DNA of 64,000 nt, taken from NCBI GenBank assembly GCA_029961685.1, contig JARWKL010000016.1, positions 4,775,207 through 4,839,206 on the forward strand. Reading direction: 5' to 3'. The stretch comes from Aristolochia californica. Its lineage: Eukaryota; Streptophyta; Magnoliopsida; Piperales; Aristolochiaceae. Made by a program: the position numbers and the translations under genes. Below the pieces are notes generated by a model. The model did no database searches and was not told the origin of the DNA. It was given only the letters and a program-made list of their open reading frames with translations. Below are positions 1 through 10,988 of this stretch, piece after piece. Numbering within the stretch: the stretch's first letter is position 1; each line of letters opens with the position of its first letter.

Positions 1-3000
1 GCATTTGAATCTATATATCCTGCACCGATATCTTCTTTTCCAACTGCTTTCACATAGTTTGCAGCAACTTCACTTTGTTTAGCTCTCTGTCTTATTAACA
101 AGTCTGCATCTTGAAGAGTCAAGAAACGAATAAGCCGGCCACTTTCATCAAGGATTGAACCATCTACTATGCAGATGAGTTTGTCGGCACCAATAGCTAA
201 GGCACAAGCTGTGGCAACTTCATAAGTGCTGCAATATAGTGAGTGCAGTTCATCAGATGCAACTAGAAAAAAAATTAAAATTTGAATCTAAGCAAGAAAA
301 TTACATCAGAAACATTATTCACTTATACATAGGCTAATTACTGTATCCAAAATCAAATATGATCTTACAAGTCGCAGCATAAAATAAAAATGATGGAACA
401 TTGTAAGTGCAGCTCATAACATGCAGCAGAAAAAAAATAAAATTGAGCAAAAACACGAAAATCACGTTCATGTAACATGAAAGATTAACATAGTAGCTAT
501 CCAATAGGCCCAAAATCAAGTATGATTTTTGAAGTGAGACAGAAATGTTAAAGAAAAAATAACACATAATCACAAGCATGGAGCAGAAAATAACATAACC
601 TTGATTTTCCAATATTCTTAAAAAAATTCGTTTTAGGAGTAGTTTCTCTATATTTAAATAATGTAAAAAACATATTTTTTTCTAATTGGTACAGTGCCAA
701 CAAACAAAATATACAAGGAGAACAGGGAAAATTGTAGTTCAATCATGCATGCTTTGAGTGGTGTGAAAGACAAAGTTGAGGCCTTTGTTATTTGTGTCTC
801 ATCCAATCTGGTGGTACTCTTGCTTGTGCAAAAATAAATTGGACCATTGAACTCCTTGGAATATGTGCAGTTAGCAAAAAGCTAAAAGCAATACTCAGTT
901 AAATTAAAGATTACGAAACTCAAGCAGGTCATAACAGAGTGAGGAGGAACAGTGATACATATCTTTGTTTTCACACATATGATATGGCAACAACTTAATC
1001 AATTACACTCGAACCAACATACTTTCAAATAAGCCCACAAAGAAAGACATATGCAGCATACTTGCAATTTAAAACTTCCCCAGAGCTGGAACAGCCTAAG
1101 TTCCTCAATATGACTATACAACCTCTGTCGAGCCTCTCACATATTCGTGAAACATCAACCTTCTTTACATCACCTGTTGCTCCATAGTCCCTGCCATCAA
1201 CAACACCTCTTCTCTGGAGAAAATAATGCAAAAAATATAAGATACAAGACAATTGTTAACTGATAATTCGCTATATATGAGAAACACAGTCTAGTCATTT
1301 TGTTTGAAACAAATAAAAGTACCCATAAACTTAGACTTCACCTAATATAGAGTATGCTGAGAGAGGGATGACGCATGCATGCCTACAATTAAGACAGGCT
1401 ATCTATTCAAAGCATCCTCCTTTCATGCATATAATCAAGACAAGCTATCTATCCAATGCATCCTCAGGAAAGCTACAGAAACTCATCATCAGAACCTAAA
1501 ATCACAATTATGAATCCGCTGAGTTGATTCTTTTACTACTTCTGTGCCTAATTTCATGCATGATAAGCCAGGACTGTGCAGCATACAGAAGAAAACCTTC
1601 ATGAGCTTCTATTATCGGCTAACAGTTTTAAACAAATATAAAAACTTGGTTACCTTGGCAGCCAGAAAATTACCACTTGCAACACTGACACCAACATCAT
1701 GCCACCGACTATTTTCACCATGGCGACGCAGGTTCAGTAATGGAGGTCCTGGAGACAGCTTTGTTTCTATCGTAATCTGAATTTTGCCAGCTGCTTCCAT
1801 TGCAGCCTCCAGTGCATCAGTATCTGTTATCCGGTATCGACCAAAATACTCGGGCTTGCTACCTGCAGAGAGAAGACTATTTTTCCATTTTTCACACATA
1901 TCACATATGATTGAAATGTAAATCAGTATTCATTTATTTTAATAACTAAGAGAACCATCAAAAGAGGAGAAGAAAAACTAATACACAATAAAAATTCCAT
2001 GATTGAACCCCAAACAATAAATAGTTTGTCTTTGTTCATTTTGTTGAGTTAGAAAGCACAGATTCAAAACCCTCAAATTGTACAAGAGTGCTCCCCACAT
2101 TATTTACAAAGAGGGTTTTTCAAAACTATTAATAATTTTCCGTGATTTTTTAATGCTTTTATGCATCAAAACATGATTAGAAGTTCAAACAATAGAAATA
2201 TATAGCAAGCTAAGGAAAAAGAGAAATATTTGAAGTAGAAGCGTAACTTAGAAACAGATTCATTAGTGCTTTCACAAGGTTCCTTTTTCTTATTTTAGTG
2301 CAATATGGACTTTTCAGTCATTTCAAGTTTATTTATCCTAAGTTCAAATAAAAAGGAGAATTTTTCTGTCATTTGAAGTTTCTTTACCCAAAGTTCTAGT
2401 ACATGGAGGCTATCTTAGAACTGAAAACTTCTTAATTGATACTAACCATTATTTTCAATCACCTTCAAACAGAGAAGTGCAGTAAGCTTAGTTAGCACAT
2501 ATGTTTTGACTGCAATTATAAAATATGAATTCATATTTCTAAAAACCACACTGAATCTGTCCCTTTAACATTGACATGTTTGACTTACCTCTCTCAGCCA
2601 AAAGCTTGTCAATTTGCACATGAGTACCAGGAACAAGGACAAACTTAATTCCTAGTCCATGAAGAAGTGATATATCCTGTGAAGCAGGCCCATCTCTCAA
2701 TCATCAGCCAATATTCAGTTCATACTTATACTTCTAAACCTAGAAATAAAAGCAAAAGAGAAACCACAACTGGAATTCTGAATGCAAGAGATTTACATTG
2801 AAAAAAATACATATTGCACTCAAATATACTCACTAAAATATCCCCATGCGGTGGAAGGGACCAGAACTACTGCTAGTCTAGTTCATGGAATAGCAGATCT
2901 GAACCCTTCCCTTTTTTATACGTGTGCCTAGTCACAAGGTCTCCATGATATGTACTAGTTACAGCACGAGACAAGTTTGATTTAGCAACCCATTCAAAAG

Positions 3001-3621
3001 AAACTTAGAACAATTCAATGACAAATCTAACCAACAAGAAAATGAATAGCTGTCCAAAATAATAGTAAAGTTTCGATATAACAGATGAGAACAACTGATT
3101 TTTCAGCTGTTCCATACGAATCCGAAAGACCAATTTTGAGAGGGATAAATCAAACGAACTAAAATCAGTAACTACGTATAAAACTAATGCGCTAGAACCA
3201 AATAAAGAGAAGCTAACAGTCAAGCAGAGAAAGAGGTTACCTGTAAAATACCATCCAAATACTTGCTCGCCACGATTTCACCCGAAATGACCACCACAAA
3301 GGTACTTCCTCTGTGACCCCGTATGTAAGGCCAAGCTTGCCGAAACCACCCTACGAATTGTTCATGTTCGCCACTAGAATTGCAGTCTCTACCATTGTCG
3401 TCCTCCGCTTCTCTGACAGCTCCATCCAAAAGACACTTGGAGGAAAGTACTCTCCTTTCTACGACTCCACTGCATTTCTTGAGTGTACAAAACGTCCTAT
3501 TTCCCCTCCAAGAAGCGCTTAACAAATGGGAAAATCCGGAAGCTGGTTTTCCCACCGGTGGAGACGATGGCTGAGAAAGCCTTTGCGTAGAAATCCAAGC
3601 CTGCGTGGATGACGCAGCCAT
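1..3621 (-). CDS. NAGS1: N-acetylglutamate synthase, chloroplastic (partial; C-terminus beyond window)
   Basis: First step of arginine synthesis: acetyl-CoA plus glutamate gives N-acetylglutamate, in plastids. Five exons read on the minus strand: 3621-3241, 2676-2589, 1862-1654, 1213-1062 and 228 to beyond base 1. All introns are GT-AG and the phases (0, 1, 0, 2) join into one open frame of about 352 codons. Residues 1 to about 80 are Ser/Ala/Arg-rich and poor in acidic residues, as in a chloroplast transit peptide. From about residue 88 the amino-acid-kinase fold typical of NAGS begins ([14 protein letters not shown], then [19 protein letters not shown] and [11 protein letters not shown]). 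In this family that domain binds arginine for feedback rather than phosphorylating; the catalytic GNAT domain must lie to the left of the window. The start at 3621 is the first Met of the frame. Family identity is from remembered conservation; paralogue numbering (1 or 2) is uncertain. Confidence 0.88.
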
Positions 3622-4736
3622 TAACGAATTTCACGGAAAACCAGAGCTGGAAGGACCCGGAATCAGAAACGGTTGTTCTTGGCGGATTTCCAAAGAGAAA
3701 GAGAACCGGTTACAAGGAGATGCTTTGCGGAAGCCCGGGTGGCTGGCAATCATCCAGAGGTGAAATGTGTTCCTGGCTTCCCGCAGTCCTCAAAGCATGA
3801 CTGCCTTTGCAGAAAGCGAAGCAAGGAGATGGACCAACACCGCCAATGAGGACGGAAAGAGAAACCGGAGAAGTATTACTTTTGTCCTGAAAGCACGGTT
3901 TTGCGACTCGCTACGAGTCGACCCGGATTTTAGAAGGGCCAAGTCTGCTCGTCCGAACCACTCCTAAAACCTGACCCGCCCTGGATTGTGGGAATCAGGC
4001 AGATTGGATATGGAACCAGGGTTAATCGCGAGTCGCCAACCCGATCCGATGATCCGACTCACAAGCCCCCACTGAGAAAAACTCGAACTCAGTGTTTTTT
4101 CACTGTTTCTTCCTCACTCATCCCCGTCCTCCCCTTCCCTGCTCATTTTCGCTCTGGAGTCTATCTGGCTTTTGACAACGTCCATTGATTTCTTCCTTCC
4201 CTATCCTATTTTTACATGACAATGTGAGTTTTCAGGTTCACTCGGTGTCGTACCACTATCACCGGCGCTGTCTGATCACTAGCCTGCATATCCAACATAG
4301 AGTGGCCGGATCTCCCCTCTTCTCCCTCGGTCTACCTTCTTCCTCCTCTTCCTTCCGCCGTTCCTCCCCCTCTATAATTTTTTTATTTGATTTCCTAACT
4401 TCAAATTTAGGAAAAGTGTATATTTTTAATAGTAATTATTAAGTATAATCATTAATATTAAGAGTAAATTAATTTATTAATATATTACTAGTAAATAATA
4501 TTTAAAATAATAATAATAATAGTAATTCTTTAATCTTTCTCCGGCCCAAATAAAGCAACCAATGAAAACGCTGTATACTCTGGAGCGCCCATGCAAAGGA
4601 CATCTGGCACACGTATTGGCCCTCCTGTTGGGTCCCCTACCCTAAATCGTGTCAACAAAGTCCTGACCAGTAAATGGTTCGGAGGTCCTATTCCAACGCC
4701 TCCATCACGTCCACCACCGCCTTCCACGTACACCCA

Positions 4737-4742
4737 CACGTG
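4737..4742. promoter_or_regulatory. G-box CACGTG
   Basis: A palindromic CACGTG lies 149 bp upstream of the DUF7950 start and about 55 bp upstream of its TATA-like box. In plants this core is bound by bZIP and bHLH factors for light, ABA and stress control. Position makes it plausible; function is inferred. Confidence 0.45.
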
Positions 4743-4794
4743 CACGCCTGTCTTCGCCTTTCGGCTCCCCTCTGCCGTTTTCCTATTTCCCCTC

Positions 4795-4802
4795 TTTTAA
4801 AG
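4795..4802 (+). promoter_or_regulatory. TATA-like box (TTTTAAAG)
   Basis: TTTTAAAG lies 89 bp upstream of the ATG at 4891, inside a pyrimidine-rich stretch typical of plant core promoters. It would give a 5' UTR of roughly 60 bases. Confidence 0.35.
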
Positions 4803-4890
4803 CCCACTCTTCTCCCCTCGCAGTAAAAACACCAAACATGCTCTCTGTGGGGCCTATGAAGGAGAGGAAAGATTAAAGAATTTTGCCGCC

Positions 4891-5877
4891 ATGATCAGAT
4901 CCAATGTGCTTACCGCTTCCAGGACTGAGCAAATCCTCTCCAGGTACAGACCCATCGCGCCGAAGCCGCAGTTTTTCCCTTCCAATCTCCCGTTTGAGAG
5001 AACTCCGCCTCCTGCCAATCCCCCCGCCGCTGCTCCCTTTGTCGCCGACTTCTCTAACCTCCTACAGAAGCCTTCCAAGACCAGGAAGAGGAGTAGAGGA
5101 CGCGCTTCTTTCTCTGAGCAGAAGAGGGCCAAGAGTATACACGTTGGCGACCTCGCTTATGCTGCCAATACCCAACTGGGTCTCTCCCTGCCTGGTTTTA
5201 ACCGTGACGGCTTCCGCTCAGAGAAGCCAACTTCAAGCTGCGGCGAATTGGTCACCCTTCCTCTCCTTCCATGCAGCAACGAAACGGAGACACTACTGAA
5301 GCTCTATTCGCAGGTTGAGGAGGTCGGGGACTTGAAGGGGAACGCAGAAGCGGCGGAGAAGAATCTTCTGTGCGAATTGAACGCGCCGCCCTTGGGCGGT
5401 GCCAACACTATGGGGTGCGGAAACGTTATTACTCCTCAGCCGGTGAGACCGGTGGGTTCGAGCATCAGTATTGGCTGCGTCACTGAAGCAACCCAGTCGA
5501 ACTTGCCTCCCGTGCCGAAGAAACCGGAGGAGGTCGAAGAAGAAGTTGAAACGGGGGTGTTGCCGTCCGTTGTTTCCGACTCCCACAACAGGGTGAGGCT
5601 TGCAAATTCTGCTTACAAGGAGATGGTTGGTCAACCTGAGTGTCCATGGCTACATTCTGTGGCGGCTTCGAGGAGGCTCAGTGGTGGGGTGATGCTGGAC
5701 CTTTCAGACGCTTCTGTACCCGTTTCATCGAACAGTTTTTCCTGCCGGGTAAGAATAGAGTGGGCGAGTAATGGCCGGAAGATCTTCATCAATGCTCCCT
5801 GTGATGTGATTAGACTCTCCTGTAAGTCCAAGGATTACCAGTATACGTGGAGGTTTCACACTAATGAAGCCTTCTGA
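4891..5877 (+). CDS. DUF7950 domain-containing protein, plant-specific, function unknown
   Basis: Intact 328-codon intronless gene with a good start context (GCCGCCATGA). The N-terminus has the short motif RTEQILSRYRPIAPKP (residues 11-26) that recurs in this family. A basic patch KTRKRSRGR (63-71) could be a nuclear localisation signal. The middle is low-complexity, with an acidic run EEVEEEVE near residue 215. The last 95 residues form the conserved domain, running from LANSAYKEMVGQPECPWL to the end RLSCKSKDYQYTWRFHT. No enzymatic motif, signal peptide or membrane segment is seen. Nuclear location and a regulatory role are guesses from composition. It is divergently oriented to NAGS, and its ORF and conserved C-terminus are undamaged, so it is probably functional. 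Confidence 0.85.
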   Translation: MIRSNVLTASRTEQILSRYRPIAPKPQFFPSNLPFERTPPPANPPAAAPFVADFSNLLQKPSKTRKRSRGRASFSEQKRAKSIHVGDLAYAANTQLGLSLPGFNRDGFRSEKPTSSCGELVTLPLLPCSNETETLLKLYSQVEEVGDLKGNAEAAEKNLLCELNAPPLGGANTMGCGNVITPQPVRPVGSSISIGCVTEATQSNLPPVPKKPEEVEEEVETGVLPSVVSDSHNRVRLANSAYKEMVGQPECPWLHSVAASRRLSGGVMLDLSDASVPVSSNSFSCRVRIEWASNGRKIFINAPCDVIRLSCKSKDYQYTWRFHTNEAF

Positions 5878-6758
5878 GACGAAGAGCTTAGATACGAGAT
5901 TACTGAACTTTGTAATATAAACTCCTCGTTGTCTGTTTATGTGCATAATACAATAGTTGAAGAATATAATAGTAGATACAGTCGCATTTATATGTGATTC
6001 TCTTCCTCCAGAGCCTTTGTATTTTCTCCATTAATGCCGGAAAGGTTCGAGTTGAAAACTCGAACAGAGGTTTAAAGAAATCGACTTTCCATTACTGTAG
6101 ACAATTACCACATATAAAAAAAAAGCAATGTATCAGGAAATTGTCTCTCTGAATTATTATCTTAAAGGGAAGTTCTGGGTCTAGATTCTGCAAAAACAGA
6201 AATAGGAGTAAAAAGATCAATCTTCAATTTCAGTTTTGGGAGGGTCCTTTCCACTTGAAGTTGTCAGAGTAAGACTACAGCTGGAAAATTGGAACCACAG
6301 AAGCAACGATTTTTTCACACAAATGAAAAATATCCAAATTTAAGAAAAAAATGTAAATTCCAGAGATGGGTAACCCAGTGGACTTACCTTCTCAAGTGTC
6401 TGTCTTCTTGTGGAGAGACTCCATATTTTGGTTAGAAAGTGGAGAATAACTCCAGCGATGCAATTACTTGCTGCATTGTAACTCCATGAAGTTTTTCTTT
6501 TAGCTGTGTTTTTTTCCTGTGGACATATCTAAGGTTGACTTCGAACGTGAACAGATGCATTTAAGCACTGTTATGCATTTGGTGCTTCTACATATCCAAC
6601 ATCCAAGTGTTTCATTTCCTTTCCGTTTTCTTGTTTTCTTATGTAAGCAACATAATCATGTAGCATTAGACATTTACCTACTACTACTTCCACTTGATCA
6701 TCCAAAAACTACCAAACAAGCTCTACTCTCAAGTAACCATGATGAAGAGCCTAGTCCA
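5878..6758. other. 3' flank of the DUF7950 gene; nothing else recognised
   Basis: AT-rich sequence that should hold the 3' UTR and poly(A) site of the upstream gene (AATATAA-like stretches at about 5913 and 5963). No convincing gene. It ends at the copia target site GTCCA (6754-6758). Confidence 0.5.
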
Positions 6759-6914
6759 TGACAATATTTTCCGAAGCATATTTTGATTTTCCGAAACAAG
6801 AGATCGTTTTTTTGATTTTCTGTTCGATACATAGATATAGAGGTTTAAAATATAAATTACAATAATGCCCTTATAAGATACAAATTTACAAGAAGGCCCT
6901 TATATACAATAACA
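6759..6914 (-). repeat. 3' LTR of the minus-strand copia element
   Basis: 156 bp; on the minus strand it begins TGTTATTGTATA and ends AATATTGTCA. It pairs with 10827-10988 and lacks part of the short GATTGAAAAACGATC segment present in the other LTR. Confidence 0.88.
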
Positions 6915-6925
6915 TCCCCCCTCAA
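6915..6925 (-). promoter_or_regulatory. Polypurine tract of the minus-strand copia element
   Basis: On the minus strand TTTGAGGGGGGA directly abuts the TGTT of the 3' LTR, which is the expected place for plus-strand priming. Confidence 0.8.
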
Positions 6926-7332
6926 ATTGATGTTGAGAAGTCAACCAACAACAATTTATCAACCAAAAATTGATGCCGTTGCTGAGGCATTGCTTTGGTG
7001 AAGACATCGGCCACTTAGAGATCCGACGAAATATAAGGAAGAGAGATCACCCGACTATCCAAGCTATAGCAGATAGAATGACAATCAACCTCAATGTGCT
7101 AGGTGCGTTCATAGAAAACAGGATTGGTGGCAATTTGAATAGCACTAGTGTTGTCAGCACGAAGAAAGGTAGAAGTAGTCTGAGGGAATTCAAGCTCCGC
7201 AAGAAGACCGCGTAGCCATACAATCTCAGAACAAGCAGTAGACATGGCACGATACTTAGTTTCAGTAGAAGATTTAGAAACACGATCTTGTTTCTTACAT
7301 CTCCAAGAAATTAAAGCACCACCTAAAAACAT
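6926..7332 (-). pseudogene. copia RNase H domain remnant
   Basis: Minus-strand reading gives GGALISWRCKKQDRVSKSS, then TETKYRAMSTACSEIVWLRG and RADNTSAIQIATNP, the C-terminal RNase H of Ty1/copia polyproteins. A decayed tail resembling VFTKAMPQQRHQFL ends just before the PPT. The conserved acidic residue of the TE(A/T)EYRA motif is kept as TETKYRA. Frame breaks separate it from the reverse transcriptase. Confidence 0.82.
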
Positions 7333-7808
7333 ACACCAACCCGTAGTAAAGCGACGGGTTTTCGGACACCCAACCCAATCAACATCACTATAAGCAATAA
7401 GTTGAAGAGAGGAGTCTGGAGGAAAAAATAACCCACGAGTAGGAGAACCTCAAAGATAGCGGATGATGCGTCGAATTGCAACAATATGGAGATGACGAGG
7501 AGAGGACTGACCTGATGAACGACATAGGAGATGTTGGGGCGAGTAGTGGTCAAGTAGATGAGACTCTCAACCAAGCGTCGATAGATAGTAGGGTCATCTA
7601 GAAGGTCCCTTTCATCTTTCTTTTATTTGACATTAACTTCCATAGGAGTATCAACAAAAGAAGTGTCCTCCAAACCAGCCAAGGTAATAATATCTTGAAG
7701 ATACTTATGCTAGTTTAAGAAAATACCATTGGCCCGATGATGGACTTCCAGGCCTAAGAAGTACGTGAGCTGGCCAAGATCTTTCATATGGAAAGTGACA
7801 TGTAACAC

Positions 7809-8690
7809 CTACTGCAGCTTGGTAATCAGTCCAGAGTCAGTGCCAGTAATAATGATGTCATCCATAGAAACCAGGAGAATGACCATGCCCTCAACAGACT
7901 TATGACAGAATAAAGATGAATCATATTGATTCTGTGTAAACCGGTGGAGAATCAGGGTGCCACGAAATTTCTCAAACCAAGCCTGGGGGGACTTGCTTAA
8001 GCCCATACAAAGGACGACGAAGCTTGCAAACTTGATCAGGAGAGGAGGTAGGCATACCCGAGGGAAGCTTCATGTATACATCTTCCTGGAGGTCACCGTG
8101 GAGAAATGCATTATTCACATCCATCTGATGCAGCGACCAGGACTGAGAGGCTGCAATCGCGAATATAATACGAACCGTGGTCATCTTGGCAACCGGCGCA
8201 AATGTCTCCTCATAATCAATCCCATATTCCTGTTTGTTGCCTAGAGCTACTAGGCGAGCTTTGTACCGATCCAAAGAGCCATCAGAGCGAAGTTTGACAG
8301 AGAAAACCCATTTACTCCCAAGAGGCTTAATTGGAGAAGGGCAAAGAATAATATCCCAAGTGTGATTCTCCTCAAGGGCTTTAAGTTTTGTTTGCATTGC
8401 ATGCTGCCAATACTCATGTGTCATAGCCTGAACCGTGGTCATCTTGGAAACCGGCGCAAATGTCTCCTCATAATCAATCCCATATTCCTGTTTGTTGCCT
8501 AGAGCTACTAGGCGAGCTTTGTACCGATCCAAAGAGCCATCAGAGCGAAGTTTGACAGAGAAAACCATTTACTCCCAAGAGGCTTAATTGGAGGAGGGCA
8601 AAGAATAATATCCCAAGTGTGATTCTCCTCAAGGGCTTTAAGTTCTGTTTGCATTGCATGCTACCAATACTCATGTGTCATAGCCTGTTT
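7809..8690 (-). pseudogene. copia reverse transcriptase remnant with internal duplication
   Basis: Contains the RT start (ALEENHTWDI, then GSKWVFSVKLRSDGSLDRYKARLVA), the core (HQMDVNNAFLHGDLQEDVYM), and RRPLYGLKQVP. The catalytic box, normally YVDD, reads SMDD (ILLVSMDDIIITG), so the tyrosine is lost. A 258-bp tandem duplication repeats the first part of the domain (see 8173-8687). The domain is split between frames near 7970-8006. Not functional. Confidence 0.85.
8173..8687. repeat. 258-bp direct tandem duplication within the copia RT
   Basis: Units 8173-8430 and 8431-8687 begin with the same AACCGTGGTCATCTTGG and end TCATAGCCTG. They differ by a handful of substitutions and one base (AAAACCCA against AAAACCA). 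The break leaves most of the second copy in frame with the first, so the protein reading shows the RYKARLVALGNKQEYGIDYEE stretch twice. Confidence 0.9.
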
Positions 8691-8975
8691 GTAACAAGTG
8701 GGAATGGAAATAGAGGATAAAGTAGCGACAGGAGAGACAGTGAAATAAAAACCATACCAATGAGGAGGCCTGGAAGAGCGAGTAGATTGGCGAAGAGTGG
8801 TGGAAGCTGGAGCAGGAGTAGGATCAAATGCCAGGACAAGATCGGGAGGGGGCATAGAGGAAGTAGAACCAAACTCATGTCCACTACGTCTGCCATACAC
8901 AAAACCAGGTTTGAACCTTTCCATAATTGACGGAGAATCATCAAAGCAAGGTAGAAGAGATAAAGAGGCAGAGGG

Positions 8976-9865
8976 CTACACAACATGAAATGGAAAAAAA
9001 TATTGATTTTCAAAGAAAACCACATTCTGAGAAACATGTATACGACAAGCAAGTGGATCATAAAAAACATAACCCTTTTGAGGGATAACATAACCAAGAA
9101 AATCATACTTAACTGATTGGGCTATAAGTTTATGTCGTTCATGAGCAGGGAGATGCACAAAGCAAACACAACCAAATGGCCGAAGATCAGAATATGAAGG
9201 AGAAAGGTCAAACAACTTAAAGAAGGGAGAAACATGATATAATGTAGGAGAAGGTAAACAATTGATCAAATGAACCAAAGTAGAAAGCGCTTCACACCAA
9301 AAACGAGAAGGAACAGAGGATTCAAGTAAAAGGGTTTGTACCACATCAAGAAGATGACGATTTTTCCTCTCAGCAACACCATTTTGTTGCGGTGTCGAAG
9401 GACAAGAGCACTAAGAGACGATCCCTTTGCTTTGAAGAAAGTCTTGAAACTCATGAGACATGTATTCGCCGCGAGAATCAGAGCGCAAGACCTTGATTCT
9501 GGCAGAGAATTGAGTCTCTAGAAGCGCAAGAAAACGCTGGAATGCTAAAAAAACTTTGGCCTTAGCCCGTAGAAAGTAAACCCAAGTAAACCGACTACAG
9601 TCATCAATAAAGGTGACAAAGTACTTGTAATGCGCATGAGAAACAACATAAGCAATTCCCCAAACATCAGTATGAATAAGATCGAAACATTGTAAGGCAT
9701 GAGAGGCATTATGAGGAAAAGGTAAAACTTTACTTTTTCCAAGTTTGCATATGGACATTTAAAAGAAAGATCAAGAGAAGAACACACTTTATGTCCCAAA
9801 ACACCTGAATTAAATAATTTTTGAAGTACGTCAGAGTTGGGGTGACCTAGACGTTTATGCCACAT
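8976..9865 (-). pseudogene. copia integrase remnant
   Basis: The GAG-pre-integrase motif WHKRLGHPNSDVLQKL is followed by the catalytic core: DLIHTDVWG, TFIDDCSRFTWVYF, SDSRGEYMSHEFQDFLQSKG (the usual SGG reads SRG), QQNGVAERKNRHLLD with the catalytic Glu, and the C-terminal FGCVCFVHLP...FLGY. The D, D and E residues can all be seen, but frameshifts near 9410 and 9760 and a stop break the frame. Confidence 0.85.
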
Positions 9866-9960
9866 CTTAGGTCCAAAATTAACAATATTACATGCAAAGG
9901 AAAGGAAAGGAAAGGAAAACGAGGACTAATGGTGGGCGGAAAAACATAAAGAGGAAAAAG

Positions 9961-10158
9961 TCATTCCACTTTAGGCCCCTTAGCGATTATCGTCCCGGAC
10001 ACTTGATCCTGCACAACACAACCAGATCGAGAGAAATGGACATTACAATTATTATCGACCAATTGATCAACAGAAATAAGATATGAGAGGTCAGGAGACA
10101 CAAAAACATCAGTGAAACAAGAGGAAAGATCACCAATAGCACTGATAGGCAGAGCCAA
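9961..10158 (-). pseudogene. copia protease-to-integrase linker remnant
   Basis: The reading ALPISAIGDLSSCFTDVFVS, then SVDQLVDNNCNVHFSRSGC and QDQVSGTIIAKGPK, is the conserved segment between the aspartic protease and GAG-pre-integrase in copia polyproteins. The protease active site itself is missing: the sequence runs almost directly into gag, so most of gag and the protease has been deleted. Confidence 0.75.
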
Positions 10159-10167
10159 GGATCCAGG

Positions 10168-10443
10168 TCATGATTCTAGCATCCTGGATGGTCCACTTGG
10201 ACAAAGCCTCAGCCGCTCGAGGTGCCGGATCAATCCCATCGATATGACACCATAACCCCTTTCCCATAAAAAGAAACGAAACTGAAATTCCCAGGCAGTG
10301 TAATTTTTACCCATGAAATGGATAGGGAACGAGTCTAACCTATCATATGACATGATAAAATCAGTGAGAAAAGTCTGCGAACACCTAAACTGCACTGTTA
10401 AAGCACCGTACAGGTTCTCACTACGAGCCAGAGATGAGTCCAC
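10168..10443 (-). pseudogene. copia gag N-terminal remnant
   Basis: The reading PIHFMGKNYTAWEFQFRFFLWERGYGVISMG matches the start of copia gag proteins (F-x-G-x-NY-x-W motif). It breaks off after about 90 codons near ARIMTW; the zinc knuckle is gone. Confidence 0.78.
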
Positions 10444-10814
10444 TGACCTTCCTCTTCCGGTCGGCTCTGTAGTGAAATATTTTCGTGGCAGAGAGTCTCA
10501 GGCCGCCACAAAAGCACACCAAACGTCATCTACTACTGGTGGAAGTGCCAGTCGAACACCAAAATCGACAATTCGAACCCCAAACCCTCTCTGGATGTTC
10601 CCGTCAAACACCACAAAACCCTCCTCGATGACGCAAATGACTCCGTGAGAGTCCACCGAAACCAAATCAAGACCTAGATCCAAGATACCACGAACTGAGA
10701 AAGAGGGAAATAGAACTCACCCGAACGAGCAGTCATTGAGGACCTCCAATGTCGAACTGAGACCACTAAGGGCGCTGAACAAGCTTTGAACAAAAATTCA
10801 AGGCTCGAAACGAA

Positions 10815-10826
10815 GCTCTGATACCA
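10815..10826 (-). promoter_or_regulatory. Primer binding site for initiator tRNA-Met
   Basis: The minus strand reads TGGTATCAGAGC immediately after the 5' LTR end TTGTCA. This is the standard complement of the initiator tRNA-Met 3' end used by plant copia elements, and it proves the element's orientation. Confidence 0.93.
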
Positions 10827-10988
10827 TGACAATATTTTCCAAAGCTTATTTTGATTTTTCGAAACAAGAGATTGAAAAACGATCTCTGATTTTCTATTCG
10901 ATACATAGATATAGAGGTTTAAAACATAAATTGCAATAATACCCTTATAAGATACAAATTTACAAGAAGGCCCTTATATACGATAACA
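10827..10988 (-). repeat. 5' LTR of the minus-strand copia element
   Basis: 162 bp, TG...CA on the minus strand, matching 6759-6914 over its whole length. The PBS lies directly inside it. Confidence 0.88.

Larger units (their letters stand above)
3622..4890. promoter_or_regulatory. Divergent intergenic promoter region between NAGS and the DUF7950 gene
   Basis: About 1.27 kb lies between two divergent start codons. GC-richer, TC-rich stretches near both genes flank an AT-rich core at about 4375-4530. Short open frames here look like chance. Signals that drive both genes could sit here, but only the elements near the plus-strand gene are specific enough to list. Confidence 0.5.
6759..10988 (-). 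mobile_element. Ty1/copia LTR retrotransposon, degenerate, minus strand
   Basis: A 4.23 kb element reading right to left: 5' LTR (10827-10988), PBS, gag remnant, protease-flank remnant, integrase, reverse transcriptase, RNase H, PPT, 3' LTR (6759-6914). The order IN before RT defines Ty1/copia. LTRs are short, 162 and 156 bp, TG...CA, with several substitutions and a 6-bp length difference, so the insertion is not recent. Flanks are GTCCA and GTCCT, a 4/5 match consistent with a worn 5-bp target duplication. Frameshifts, stops and a large gag/protease deletion make it non-autonomous. Confidence 0.9.

Noticed and set aside
1544..1780. Plus-strand open frame of 78 codons
   Set aside because: Antisense to a NAGS exon that splices in frame and matches the family.
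9892..9960. GGAAA-repeat and the Lys-rich frame as a gene
   Set aside because: Short purine repeat lying between integrase and protease remnants of the minus-strand copia element.
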